Source: Chitinispirillaceae bacterium (GTDB lineage: Bacteria > Fibrobacterota > Chitinivibrionia > Chitinivibrionales > Chitinispirillaceae). Taken from it: DNA of 64,000 nucleotides. Location: assembly GCA_016929415.1 (NCBI GenBank), contig JAFGIW010000089.1, positions 1 to 64,000 on the forward strand, written 5' to 3'. Position 1 is the first letter of the stretch. Each line of letters opens with the position of its first letter. Shown here piece by piece: positions 1 to 9,401 of this stretch. The notes beneath the pieces are model-generated. The model was not told where the DNA came from, did not search any database, and saw only the letters and a program-made list of their open reading frames with translations. Made by a program: the position numbers and the translations under genes.

Positions 1-527
1 CCCTCCCCCATCTCTTCGTCGCCGCGCTTCGAATGTTCGATGTGTCCGGCAACGCCTCCGACGCTTGTATCGGCGAAATTTCTGACGATTGCGGTCAAAC
101 ATTCGTGACGATGTTTCGTATTCGCATCGGTAAAAAGAATAATATCGGCGTCGATAAGCGGTGCCAGTCCGTTCAGCACGCCGGTTTTACCGCCGCGTGT
201 GGGTGCTGTCCAGAGGTGGACGCGTTCGTCGCCGTAACTTCGCACGATCGCTTCCGTGGCGTCGGTTGAACAATCGGAACCGACCCACACCGAAAGCAAT
301 TCGGGCGGGTAATGGAGCGAAAGGATATTGTCGATTTTCCGCCCGATTACCTTTTCTTCGTTGTGTGCGGGCACCAGTGCGCCGATACGAAGCAGGCAAT
401 GGGGGTCCTGACGGATCGGCTTGCCGAAAAGATGGACAAACAAGAACAACGACGCCGGATAGAGCGTATAGGAGTAAATAAGTATAAAAAGGGAAACCCA
501 GAAAATTATTTCACATGTTCTGATCAT
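1..527 (-). CDS. Family 2 glycosyltransferase, N-terminal part (cut by window edge)
   Basis: Reading the minus strand from an ATG at 527 gives an open frame to base 1; an in-frame TAA lies three codons upstream, so the start is well bounded. The first about 30 residues form a membrane segment (IFWVSLFILIYSYTLYPASL). A GT-A fold follows: VPAHNEE, a GSDCSTDAT nucleotide-binding segment, a GGKTGVLN loop and the metal-binding DXD-like FTDAN. This is the pattern of membrane-anchored processive or polysaccharide-assembly GT2 enzymes that use nucleotide sugars. The catalytic C-terminal half lies outside the window, so the sugar and product cannot be stated. It follows trxA on the same strand, about 120 bp downstream, with a hairpin between. 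Confidence 0.85.
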   Translation of the reverse strand, partial: MIRTCEIIFWVSLFILIYSYTLYPASLFLFVHLFGKPIRQDPHCLLRIGALVPAHNEEKVIGRKIDNILSLHYPPELLSVWVGSDCSTDATEAIVRSYGDERVHLWTAPTRGGKTGVLNGLAPLIDADIILFTDANTKHRHECLTAIVRNFADTSVGGVAGHIEHSKRGDEEMGE

Positions 528-632
528 CGCGAATTAACCATTGTATCACGACAGGAATATCCCCTTAACGGGGCGATTCGTATGACTGCACGATAACCTG
601 CACTCAAGGCGGTGCGCTTCAGGAGGCATATC

Positions 633-649
633 CGCCGGGTCAGCCGGCG
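633..649 (-). terminator. Hairpin directly after trxA
   Basis: A perfect 6-bp CGCCGG/CCGGCG stem with a 5-nt loop lies immediately after the trxA stop codon (650-652). No clear U-tract follows, so it may be a weak terminator, a 3' mRNA-stabilising structure or an attenuator before the glycosyltransferase gene. Confidence 0.35.
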
Positions 650-985
650 TTATAGTTTGAATACTTTATTGATTTTGGCTTTTAGAGCCGCTTGCGCCAT
701 AAGGCCGGTATGCTGTTCGGCGATGGTACCCCGGTTGAAAAAAAGCAGCGACGGAATACTCACGATACCGTATTTAGCGGCAATCTGGGGATTATCGTCG
801 ACATTTACTTTGCCCATGCGGATTTTACCTTCAAATTCAACGGACAACGCTTCAAAAATCGGGGTGAGCATTTTACACGGGCCGCACCACTCCGCCCAGA
901 AATCGACAACAACCGGCAGGTCGCTTTGAAGAACATCATTCGAAAAAGTACTGTCGGTAAATTCCATCAATGTTCCATGAGCCAT
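650..985 (-). CDS. trxA: Thioredoxin
   Basis: A 111-residue thioredoxin of normal length. The redox motif WCGPC is at residues 33-37 (Cys34/Cys37), the buried Asp at residue 28 (VVVDFWA) and the cis-proline at residue 78 (SIP). It is a cytoplasmic disulfide reductase acting with thioredoxin reductase, which is not in the window. No signal peptide is seen. It lies 22 bp downstream of the small exported protein and upstream of the glycosyltransferase, so the three may be co-transcribed. Confidence 0.96.
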   Translation of the reverse strand: MAHGTLMEFTDSTFSNDVLQSDLPVVVDFWAEWCGPCKMLTPIFEALSVEFEGKIRMGKVNVDDNPQIAAKYGIVSIPSLLFFNRGTIAEQHTGLMAQAALKAKINKVFKL

Positions 986-1007
986 GGGTGTCTCCTTGTC
1001 TATTGCG

Positions 1008-1322
1008 TCATTTAATTGAATCCAGCGAAGACGAAAATGTCTGCTGCATTATGTCATACATTTCTTTTCCTTTTTTCGGATCGTTACGGATACCCTCCAG
1101 AAAAGCCAGGACTTCATTCGTCGGTAAACCGGTGATCTTCTTAAGCCTCCGGAAACAGGCCGCCCGTCCGCCTTGATAACGCGCCACTGGTGCCGTCCGT
1201 AAAAGCGAGCAGCCGGCTATAAACTCTGCATAGGGTACGAGGTCATTGGAGCGATCGGCGGCAATGCAGAGTGTAAAAATAAAAATTATCGTAAAATAAG
1301 TGACTAAAAAGCGAGTAACCAT
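1008..1322 (-). CDS. Small exported protein of unknown function
   Basis: A 104-residue protein beginning with a hydrophobic signal peptide (VTRFLVTYFTIIFIFTLCIAA) and a probable cleavage site near residue 22. The mature part has two cysteines (GCSLL, AACFRR) and an LPTNEVLAFLEGIRNDP segment that looks helical. An AGG lies about 6 nt before the ATG and a TATAAT-like box lies upstream. The family is not recognised. Its position just before trxA would suit a periplasmic protein with a redox-active cysteine pair, but that is only suggestion by context. Confidence 0.6.
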   Translation of the reverse strand: MVTRFLVTYFTIIFIFTLCIAADRSNDLVPYAEFIAGCSLLRTAPVARYQGGRAACFRRLKKITGLPTNEVLAFLEGIRNDPKKGKEMYDIMQQTFSSSLDSIK

Positions 1323-1632
1323 AAAGCCTATTTCTTCAAAACCTGTTACTTGCCCACGGAATTATAACTCAATACGCTGAAATGCAATAAGATACATCGA
1401 TCTCTTATAGCGCGGGTTGACATCTAATGGACCTCTTCAAAATAGCTAAAAAGCTGAAGATTATCAAGTCTTTTACGTCGGTCCGGTTGTAATCGTCATT
1501 TGACATAAACGGCTTCAGTGGGTATTTTCCACTAATAACGGATATTCTCATCTGACGGAACGGTATCGGCATGACAATGCAATTTTTCCGAAAATTTCCT
1601 GTAATCCTTCCCCGTTGTGGACATATTTCCCC
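1323..1632. other. Divergent intergenic region, 310 bp
   Basis: It separates the minus-strand trxA group from the plus-strand asnB pair. Apart from the TATAAT box facing left and a TTGACA at 1417-1422 without a convincing partner, I see nothing. The minus ORF covering 1405-1767 runs into asnB and is a shadow. Confidence 0.6.
1361..1387 (-). promoter_or_regulatory. Possible sigma-70 type promoter for the 1322 gene
   Basis: The minus strand carries a perfect TATAAT (1361-1366) with TTGCAT 15 bp upstream (1382-1387). The -10 is good; the -35 and the spacing are poor. It is about 40 nt before the ATG at 1322. Confidence 0.3.
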
Positions 1633-3507
1633 ATGTGCGGCATAACGGGTGTTCTGGGTTCCGGGATCGATGCACGACGGATCGTTGAGCATGCCGCTGC
1701 GCTGCAACACCACCGTGGACCTGATTTTTCCGGTTCGGTCGCGACCGAAAACTACTGTGTCTGCCATAACCGTCTCAGCGTCATCGATCTCTCGCCCCGT
1801 TCAAATCAACCGTTTGAAAATGATAAGGGAATTCTCGTTTTCAACGGTGAAATCTACAATTTTAAATCATTAAGCAGGGAGCACCTGTCGGATGATGCGC
1901 CCTTCTCCGATGCCGTCGTTCTTTTCAGACTGCTTCAGTTAAAAGGAGCGTCGGTCCTCCCCCTTCTTGACGGAATGTTCGCTTTTTCCTGGTATGATAA
2001 GAAAAAAAACACACTGCTTTGTGCACGCGACCGGCTTGGCATCAAACCATTCTACTATTCGCTGCACGATCGGATGTTTTTTTTCGCCTCTGAAATTAAA
2101 ACGGTTCTGCATCTTCTCGAGAACTTAACGGGGTATAGCCGTACCGATGATATTAACGATGGATTTATCGCCGATATCGTCGCCTTCGGACATGCGGAAT
2201 TCCAGCGGACCCCCTGGCGTACCATACGGGAGCTTGCACCCGGCACCAGCCTTTCAATTCGGGTACAGGATATGCGGGCAAGTCACCGGACATGGTTTTC
2301 AATTCCTGAAACAATCGCTGCGGGAAGAGACGAATTCATCGGTCGGGCGTCGATTGATCAATGCATAAACCGTCTCGACGCCCTGCTCTCGGAATCAGTA
2401 CGAATGCACCTGATCAGCAATGCGCCGATCGGCATTCTCTGCAGCGGAGGCATCGATTCCAGTCTCATCACGGCAATTGCCGCACGCGAACGGGCTGATG
2501 CAGGCATTTTTCATGCTGCGGTCGAGGGTCAAACGGGAGAGCTTCCCTATGCGCGCATGGTTGCCGCGAAATACGGGCTGCGACTCCATACGATAACGAT
2601 GAACAGATCGCTGTTTCTTGATGCTCTCGTTGATTCCGTTTATCATCTCGATGTACCGATGTATCATCCGAGCGATATTTCCCTCTATGCCATTTCACAA
2701 AAAGCCCATACGCAGGGGATCAAAGCGCTTCTCTGCGGAGAAGGGGCCGACGAACTGTTCGGGGGATACGGCTGGCATGTGGTTTTCAATGCAACGGTGA
2801 AACGCTATTCACTCCTGAAAAGGATCTCCCGCCTGATCAACAACGGTTACCGTGCGTTCAAACTGTTCCGCTATGCCGACTTCTTTGATTCGGAGGAATT
2901 TTATTTTTATTCCGGCAACTACCTTACCTATACGAACCGGAACATTCCTGTTTTCGCAAAGCGAAACGCGCTGCTCGGTAACGCGCAGTCGTGGCAATTG
3001 TTGCGCGGGCTGCACCATGCCTACGAAAACCTCGACCGCTCGCCGCACCTTGCGGCATTCTGCACCTCGAATCTTTTCGGGCATCTCTCAACACTCCTTC
3101 AGCGAAACGACCGCATGTGCATGAGGGCAAGCATCGAATCGCGGGTCCCGTTTCTTGAGAACGGGGTGATCGACTTTGCGCTGAAACTTGACAGCAGCTA
3201 TAAAGTGCGGGGAAGGTGCGGTAAATATGTCGTTAAAAAACTTGCGGAACGATACCTTCCCCGTTCCGTTATCTACCGGAAAAAGGCCGGTTTCCCTGTT
3301 CCGTGGCAGAAGTATATCCGGGACATCGACCGCCGTATCTTTCAGGATGGTTTCATGCAGGAATATTTTCACCGTTCGTTCGAAGATATGCTGTTCTGGA
3401 CCACCCACGATGAAAACCTCCTGTTTACCGCAATCGCCCTGGAACTGTGGGGAAGGCTTTTTGTGCGGAAAGAGCCAAGGGAACAGATCAGAGAGCTGCT
3501 TCGGTAA
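1633..3507 (+). CDS. asnB: Asparagine synthetase (glutamine-hydrolysing)
   Basis: A 624-residue class II glutamine amidotransferase/synthetase. The ATG at 1633 gives MCGITG, which places the nucleophile at Cys2; the open frame extends six codons further but would bury it. The glutaminase domain has HRGPD, RLSVIDLS and NGEIYN. The synthetase domain has the PP-loop SGGIDS (residues 271-276) and CGEGADELFGGY, then SRVPFLE and a Lys-rich KYVVKK segment. It adenylates a carboxylate and transfers ammonia from glutamine. Classic substrate is aspartate. The tandem partner and a nearby glycosyltransferase leave room for a role in amidating another carboxylate, such as a surface sugar. Confidence 0.92.
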   Translation: MCGITGVLGSGIDARRIVEHAAALQHHRGPDFSGSVATENYCVCHNRLSVIDLSPRSNQPFENDKGILVFNGEIYNFKSLSREHLSDDAPFSDAVVLFRLLQLKGASVLPLLDGMFAFSWYDKKKNTLLCARDRLGIKPFYYSLHDRMFFFASEIKTVLHLLENLTGYSRTDDINDGFIADIVAFGHAEFQRTPWRTIRELAPGTSLSIRVQDMRASHRTWFSIPETIAAGRDEFIGRASIDQCINRLDALLSESVRMHLISNAPIGILCSGGIDSSLITAIAARERADAGIFHAAVEGQTGELPYARMVAAKYGLRLHTITMNRSLFLDALVDSVYHLDVPMYHPSDISLYAISQKAHTQGIKALLCGEGADELFGGYGWHVVFNATVKRYSLLKRISRLINNGYRAFKLFRYADFFDSEEFYFYSGNYLTYTNRNIPVFAKRNALLGNAQSWQLLRGLHHAYENLDRSPHLAAFCTSNLFGHLSTLLQRNDRMCMRASIESRVPFLENGVIDFALKLDSSYKVRGRCGKYVVKKLAERYLPRSVIYRKKAGFPVPWQKYIRDIDRRIFQDGFMQEYFHRSFEDMLFWTTHDENLLFTAIALELWGRLFVRKEPREQIRELLR

Positions 3508-3512
3508 CCCGT

Positions 3513-5189
3513 ATGCCCGGTCTATGCGGCTTCACTATTGCACCCTCCTGCAGCGTTCCTCCCGCCGCGGTGCTCAAACGTATGCAGGAATCACTCGTCT
3601 ATCGTCCCCACCACCGGTGCGATCGTCTGTTTGACGACGGTTCAATCGCCGCAACACGCGTTCACACCGGAATCGTTCAACGGGAAGAGCAACCTTTTAC
3701 AAACGATGAAATCTCGATATGGCTTGACGGCGAATTTTATTCACCATCCCTGTCGGTAAAAGCCTCTGCCCCTGATGTTCTCAATACTCACTATTCACGC
3801 AGTAACATCCATCCCTTTCTCCACGGTCTCGACGGTATTTTCTCCGCCGTCATCTATGACAAAAAAAAACAGCTGCTTTTTCTGATATCAGACCGTTACG
3901 GCCTGCGGCACCTCTATTTCAGCAACAATAACGGCATGCTCGGATGGGCATCGGAGGTAAAGGCGTTCAGGCACCATCCGGCGCTCTCGCTCGACATCAA
4001 TCCCGACCGAATCGCGGAGTTCCTGCGCATCGGCCATCTCACCGGAAATACGACCTGGTTCGATACGATCGAACTTCTCGCACCGGCGACCGTCATCACA
4101 TGGGACCTTCAAACCTCCTCCTTATTAACACGGCAAGAGTACTGGAACTGGGACGAAATCAAGAGGAAGAAGGACCTGAATGACAGCGGATCCGTTGCTG
4201 AAGCCCTGGGTGCGGCCTTCAGGAAGGCGGTAGCGAAACGGTGTATGCCTGGGGAACGGATCGGCGTCGGTCTGAGCGGAGGACTCGATTCCCGGGCGAT
4301 TTTTGCAGCTCTCCCCGACTTTCTTGAACCTATATCGGTTTTTACCTTCGGCAAGACCGGATGCAACGATATCCGGATCGCACAAAAGGTCGCGGCGCTC
4401 AGGCCATCGCATCATATTTTTCAACTGATAAATGCCGACAACTGGTTTAGCAATCGACTTGAAGCTATCTGGCTTACCGACGGACAATTCAACATGCTGC
4501 ATATGCACGGCATTGAACAGATCGATGATTACCGCAACCGCTTCGACATCCAACTCAACGGATTCCTGGGCGACGCACTGCTTGGCGGATCGTACAGCAG
4601 CCACCCCGACGGTGAACTGGCACGGTTTCGCAACCGCGGACGAAGGTTTATCGCGATGGGATTGAGTCTCGACAACATTGCCGTGCACACGCGGATTCCC
4701 TTTTTCGATAACGAACTGATGGAATTGACCATGTCGATTCCGCTACGGTATCGACGGGGCTCATTTATTTACAACAGGATGCTGCTTACAACCTTTCCGG
4801 AATTCTTCCAATCGATACCGTGGCAGAAAACGGGGTTGCCCATCTCAGCAACCGGCCTGCAGTGGGACATTGTCCGCCTGCTGCGGAAATGCTGCCTTAA
4901 AGCACAACGCATGATTTCTTTTCCGCCGGGGGATGTCGGTTATACCGATTACCCGGATTGGATACGGCGTGAACCGGCCCGGAAGTTTTTTTCGGACGTA
5001 TTGACATCAAAAACTGCCCTGCTGCACAATTTCATCAATGCGCGTACGATTGAACGCCGCCTTTCCCGCCACTTCTCCGGTGCCGATTATTCGGAAGTGC
5101 TCGGCCGGTATGTAACGATCGAGGTGTGGATGCGGCAGTTTTTTGAGGGTGGGGTGCGGGAGGCTTTAGGAAAGCGATATATCACTTAA
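3513..5189 (+). CDS. Asparagine-synthetase-like protein with a degenerate glutaminase domain
   Basis: A 558-residue AsnB paralogue starting 5 bp after asnB (ATG at 3513, MPGLCGF). Aligned with MCGI, position 2 is Pro instead of the catalytic Cys; RGPD is replaced by RPHH and NGEIYN by DGEFYS, so glutamine hydrolysis is probably lost. The synthetase PP-loop is intact (SGGLDS, residues 255-260); the GEGADELFGGY segment is altered to FLGDALLGGSYSS. Known AsnB-like proteins without glutaminase (beta-lactam synthetase, lasso-peptide cyclase) use an internal or other nucleophile. It may use free ammonia, an amine, or channel ammonia from its neighbour. Its end overlaps the convergent hybrid kinase gene by 24 bp. 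Confidence 0.8.
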   Translation: MPGLCGFTIAPSCSVPPAAVLKRMQESLVYRPHHRCDRLFDDGSIAATRVHTGIVQREEQPFTNDEISIWLDGEFYSPSLSVKASAPDVLNTHYSRSNIHPFLHGLDGIFSAVIYDKKKQLLFLISDRYGLRHLYFSNNNGMLGWASEVKAFRHHPALSLDINPDRIAEFLRIGHLTGNTTWFDTIELLAPATVITWDLQTSSLLTRQEYWNWDEIKRKKDLNDSGSVAEALGAAFRKAVAKRCMPGERIGVGLSGGLDSRAIFAALPDFLEPISVFTFGKTGCNDIRIAQKVAALRPSHHIFQLINADNWFSNRLEAIWLTDGQFNMLHMHGIEQIDDYRNRFDIQLNGFLGDALLGGSYSSHPDGELARFRNRGRRFIAMGLSLDNIAVHTRIPFFDNELMELTMSIPLRYRRGSFIYNRMLLTTFPEFFQSIPWQKTGLPISATGLQWDIVRLLRKCCLKAQRMISFPPGDVGYTDYPDWIRREPARKFFSDVLTSKTALLHNFINARTIERRLSRHFSGADYSEVLGRYVTIEVWMRQFFEGGVREALGKRYIT

Positions 5190-8100
5190 TATTAGTGCCG
5201 ATACCTCACTTTCCAGTACCTCCCGGACGGCAACGAGCAGCGATCGTATTGTATACGGCTTTTGCAGAAAGCGGTAATTTTTCTCCCGAATGAGGCTTAA
5301 ACATGATTTATCATCAGTGTAACCGCTGCTGAACAGCACATGGAGCTTGCGGCCGGAAGACAGCTCTTCGACCAGCCGGATTCCCGATACGTCCGGGAGT
5401 ACTATATCGCTGAATACCAGGGCAAAATCTCCCTTCTCGCGGGCAAACAGCTCCCTCGCCTTTTCGGCGGTTTCCGCATCGAAAACCGTATAACCGTTCG
5501 TCGTGAGCACTTCAATGGCCAGCTCCCGAACCTCTTCCTGATCTTCCACCACTAGAATGCGTTCTCCCGCCCCACGGTAGTTCTCTATCCGGAATACATC
5601 CGCCGTCTTGTGCGCTATTTTTTTAGAAGAAGACGGAAGGTAGATTTGAAAGGTCGTACCCTGTTCCGGATTGCTTTCCACGCTAATCCAGCCTTTATGT
5701 TGTTTGACGATGCCGTAAACCACCGATAGCCCCAACCCCGTTCCTTTTCCCTTTTCTTTCGTCGTGAAAAACGGCTCGAAAATATGCGCCATAGCCTCCG
5801 CACTAATGCCGGTCCCGGTGTCGGTTATTGACAATAAGACAAATTTACCGGGCCGTGCTTCGCTTTTCCTTCTGCAGTATTTCTCGTCAATATCCACGTT
5901 TTGGGTTCCGATGGTGATCGTTCCGCCCTGCGGCATGGCGTCACGCGCGTTGACCGCAAGGTTCATGATCACCTGCTCGATATTGCCTTCGTCCCCCTCA
6001 ATGGCACATCCGTCCGGATCGAGTTGCATATCTATGGTAATATCCTCGCCGATGAGCCGATACAGCATTTTAAAAAGACTGGTAACAATATCGTTAAGAT
6101 TGAGCGATACGGGTTCCATAGGCTGCTTGCGGCTGAAAAGAAGCAACTGACGTACAACCCCCCCGGCCCTGACCGCCGCATTGCTTGCCTGTTTTAAATC
6201 CCGGTGGACCGGGTCCGATTCTTCAAGTTTCATCATAGCCAGACTGATAAAGCCGCTGATTGCGGTCAAAAGGTTGTTGAAATCGTGAGCTACACCGCCG
6301 GCGAGCGCGCCTATGGCCTCAAGTTTCTGCGCCTGGACAAGCTGGGCATTGAGGTGCTCCTTTTCCTTTTCCATGTTACAACGCCCGGTGATATCGTTGA
6401 ACACGCCGGCCATATAGAACTTGCCTTCAAGGTTGAGAGGAAACGAATTGACGTCCGCGTAAAATACGCCGCCGTCTTTCCTCAATACCGGGAGGTTCGG
6501 GGCAACTTCGATCTCGCCCCGCGCCTGTTTATCAAATGCATCGAAAACGGCTGTGAGATCTTTCTGCGGGTGGATATCGTTGACCGAAAGGTTCCCAAGC
6601 TCATCGGCGGTGTAACCCAGCATCCGGCTGATGGCCTGATTGCCGAACAGTAACTTTCGGGTGGATATGTCCGCTACTAGTATCCCGTCGCGGATATTGT
6701 CAACAATAGCCTTGAAACGCTCCTCGCTTTCCCGCAGCGCATCCTCGGCCAGCTTATTCCCGGTAATGTCGCGGAAGTACCAGACGCAACCGTAATACTT
6801 ATTATCGGCACCGAACATAGGCGCGCTGTAACGGTCGAATGTCCTGCCGTCTTTGAGCCCGATCTCGTCCCTGCTTGTCTCGTGACGGTTTGCATATAAC
6901 TGTTCGACCCGCCCGATGAACTCTTCAGGGTCGGCGAGCTTGTCGAGTACCGACCGCAGGACGCGTTCGTCGGATTTCGATTCCATCACCTCCTGGGGAA
7001 TGGCCCACATGGCGACGAACCGCCGGTTGTATGAAATTATTTTTCCGTTTTCGTCCACGATGAGAATGCCGTCGATGGAAGTCTCCTGCTGCGTCGAAAG
7101 AATAAGGTTCCTGAACCTTAATTTCTCTTCGGCGTGCTTGCGGGATAACGCTATGCCAATTGCCGCACCAAGCCCTTCAAAATAGTGAACAATTTCTGTT
7201 GTAAACCTGTTTTCCCGGTGATCGTTGAGCTGCAATAGTCCGATTATATCGTATCCCGATCGCAGCGGTATCAGCGCTACCGATTCATAGCCCTCACCGT
7301 TGCAACGGTTCCGTGTAGGCGATTGACGGTCTTTTTCCGTGGTGGATGCCAGTAGCTCAGAAGTACCGTTGCTCCAGAAGCTTCCGCTTTTGGTGAAGAA
7401 CGGCAGTTCTGGATCGGTCCGGCCGCATATGATGTTTCCGCACATGCACTCCAGCAGCGGGTTACCTAATCCGTCGCTTATACAATTCCCATTCGCGTCG
7501 TACGCGCAAAGGTAGCGCTCGGCTTTCACGAAATGATCGGGAAAACCCTCGGTTTTGTAGTAAGGATAATCGTTTCCTTCCCGGAGCCTGATTCCAACGG
7601 CCTCAATGCCGGTACTTTTCTTGATAAGTTTCAGTATATCTTCGATTGTTTCCGTGGTATCTTCCACACGGTTGAGCAATTCCAACGTATCCCGCGACAA
7701 TTGCACCCGTGAATCCGCCTGTATTCGCTCGGTGATGTCCATAATAAAGGTCATGTAATAAAGCAGTTTACCATCTTTATTGTACTGTAATACCGTATTA
7801 ACATCTGCCCACAATACGGTACCGCTCTTCGTGATATATCTTTTTGTAAATCTGACGGATTTTTTTTCTCCGGTCTGCAAGCTTTCAATGTTTTTCCGGG
7901 TCAATTCGATATCGTCAGGATGAGATATTTCCTGCCATTTCAATTGCGACAGTTCCGCAGAGGTATACCCGAGCATCCGGCAAAATGCAGTATTTACGTT
8001 AACCGTACCGTCGAAAGAGGTGATTGATTTTCCAATTGCGGAGTTATCGAATACGTTCCTGAATTTTACTTCGCTTTCTCTCAGCTCCTCCACGGCCCGT

Positions 8101-8642
8101 TTATGGTCCTCCATCATACTGAGCAAAGCCCGGCGGGAACGCTCGGCCTTTTCAAGGGAACGGTGCAGTTCGTCTTCCCTCAGCTGTCTCTTTGTGGCCT
8201 CGTCATGCAGAAGCTCGTTTGCCTTTTGGAGCGCAGCCGCCTGTTTACGGAGTTCATTTACTGCCTGGCTAATGGTAAGCTGTGTCTTGACTCGCGCCAG
8301 TAGTTCTTCGGCCTGGAACGGTTTGTTGATATAATCCGCCGCACCAAGTTGTAAGCCGGTTACCCATTCCTTCGTGTCGACAAACGCGCTTATCAGGATA
8401 ATGGGAATATGCTTTGTTGATCCGTTCGCCTTAAGCCGCCGGCACACTTCAAGCCCGTCCATACCGTTCATTTTTATGTCAATAAGTATCAATTCCGGCG
8501 GGTCGACGGCAACGGCGGCCAAGGCCAGCTCGCCGCTATCGGCTGTCTGCACCAGATAACCGGCATCAGTCAATAAATTGACCATCAGCGTCAGCGAGGT
8601 TGCAGTGTCGTTGATCACCAAAATGTCGGTTTTATTGTTCAT
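5166..8642 (-). CDS. Large hybrid histidine kinase (REC-PAS-GAF-PAS-PAS-HK-REC)
   Basis: A 1158-residue soluble sensor kinase; the frame opens 37 codons earlier, but MNNKTDILVIND at 8642 is a natural receiver start. Order: receiver (1-120, Asp55), coiled coil (120-190), PAS (190-310), GAF (320-500), PAS (515-635), PAS (640-760), HisKA with AHDFNN (His786), HATPase with NARDA, DTGTGI and GTGLGL, and a C-terminal receiver (1027-1150, Asp1079). The GAF domain has a cysteine cluster (Cys379, 387, 399, 401, 406), which may bind a metal or sense redox. No transmembrane segment is seen, so it senses internal cues. Receivers at both ends suggest a phosphorelay; no DNA-binding output is encoded in it. 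Last in the minus-strand signalling island. Confidence 0.93.
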   Translation of the reverse strand: MNNKTDILVINDTATSLTLMVNLLTDAGYLVQTADSGELALAAVAVDPPELILIDIKMNGMDGLEVCRRLKANGSTKHIPIILISAFVDTKEWVTGLQLGAADYINKPFQAEELLARVKTQLTISQAVNELRKQAAALQKANELLHDEATKRQLREDELHRSLEKAERSRRALLSMMEDHKRAVEELRESEVKFRNVFDNSAIGKSITSFDGTVNVNTAFCRMLGYTSAELSQLKWQEISHPDDIELTRKNIESLQTGEKKSVRFTKRYITKSGTVLWADVNTVLQYNKDGKLLYYMTFIMDITERIQADSRVQLSRDTLELLNRVEDTTETIEDILKLIKKSTGIEAVGIRLREGNDYPYYKTEGFPDHFVKAERYLCAYDANGNCISDGLGNPLLECMCGNIICGRTDPELPFFTKSGSFWSNGTSELLASTTEKDRQSPTRNRCNGEGYESVALIPLRSGYDIIGLLQLNDHRENRFTTEIVHYFEGLGAAIGIALSRKHAEEKLRFRNLILSTQQETSIDGILIVDENGKIISYNRRFVAMWAIPQEVMESKSDERVLRSVLDKLADPEEFIGRVEQLYANRHETSRDEIGLKDGRTFDRYSAPMFGADNKYYGCVWYFRDITGNKLAEDALRESEERFKAIVDNIRDGILVADISTRKLLFGNQAISRMLGYTADELGNLSVNDIHPQKDLTAVFDAFDKQARGEIEVAPNLPVLRKDGGVFYADVNSFPLNLEGKFYMAGVFNDITGRCNMEKEKEHLNAQLVQAQKLEAIGALAGGVAHDFNNLLTAISGFISLAMMKLEESDPVHRDLKQASNAAVRAGGVVRQLLLFSRKQPMEPVSLNLNDIVTSLFKMLYRLIGEDITIDMQLDPDGCAIEGDEGNIEQVIMNLAVNARDAMPQGGTITIGTQNVDIDEKYCRRKSEARPGKFVLLSITDTGTGISAEAMAHIFEPFFTTKEKGKGTGLGLSVVYGIVKQHKGWISVESNPEQGTTFQIYLPSSSKKIAHKTADVFRIENYRGAGERILVVEDQEEVRELAIEVLTTNGYTVFDAETAEKARELFAREKGDFALVFSDIVLPDVSGIRLVEELSSGRKLHVLFSSGYTDDKSCLSLIREKNYRFLQKPYTIRSLLVAVREVLESEVSALILSDISLS

Positions 8643-8822
8643 AGGATAGATTTCTCTTTCAACACACCAATGAGGCATTTCTGCAATGCACGCAAAATGT
8701 CGGTTTACCGGAACCGGTTCATACAATCCTCCAGAATACCGTCCGTATTGCACTGGCGCAAAAAACGATCAGTAGAACAGCACAATGGTGACACCGGTTC
8801 CACAATGTTGTCCGGCTCGGTC

Positions 8823-9401
8823 TCATGAATTCGATCTCTCGGTGGGGGAATCCGCGGAGCGATTTTCCTGACTGGGGTAACGAATCTTCTCCCCTAATCG
8901 GCAACAGAGTTCGTTTACCTCACTTTTGAGTTCCTGCACGCGATCCTCACGGCCCAGCATCACATCCTGCCAGCGTTGGAGTTCCGCCAGTTGGCCCTTG
9001 ATCTTTTCTTCCGCCCGTTTGCGCTCGGTAATGTCGCGTATGTTGCATTGGATTACTTCCTCGCCATCTACCAGATATAGATTGCTGACAAACTCCACCT
9101 CGATTTTCCGACCATCCGATGTTTCAAGCGGCATATTTTCATAGCGGACGTATTTTTTTTCCTGCAGTTCGATAAAAGATGCTTTGGACGCCGCAATGTC
9201 CTTGAATACGCCAACCTCCCAGAGGTTCTTTCCCATAAACTGCTCCTTTGAATATCCCAGCAGTCCGGTGAGGAATGGGTTGACATCAACAACCATCCCG
9301 TTATCGGCATCAAGGATCAGGATGCCGTCTTTGGCTGATTCAAAAAGTCGCCTATAACGGGTTTCGGATTCGATCAATTGTGTTTCCGCATTCATATTCA
9401 T
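8823..9401 (-). CDS. Stand-alone PAS protein with coiled-coil tail
   Basis: A 192-residue protein with one PAS/PAC domain (about 10-135; FESAKDGILILDADNG, GLLGYSKEQFMGKNLWEVG, CNIRDITERKRAEE) followed by a coiled coil (135-175) and a polar tail. No kinase, cyclase or DNA-binding domain follows. A single-PAS protein of this sort probably acts as a sensor subunit or dimerising partner. It lies between the diguanylate cyclase (226 bp upstream) and the large hybrid kinase (180 bp downstream), all on the same strand. It could be a detached sensor module of either neighbour. Confidence 0.82.
   Translation of the reverse strand: MNMNAETQLIESETRYRRLFESAKDGILILDADNGMVVDVNPFLTGLLGYSKEQFMGKNLWEVGVFKDIAASKASFIELQEKKYVRYENMPLETSDGRKIEVEFVSNLYLVDGEEVIQCNIRDITERKRAEEKIKGQLAELQRWQDVMLGREDRVQELKSEVNELCCRLGEKIRYPSQENRSADSPTERSNS

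Noticed and set aside
3513-5189. Lasso-peptide cyclase
   Set aside because: There is no precursor peptide, B protein or RRE gene near, and a normal AsnB stands beside it.
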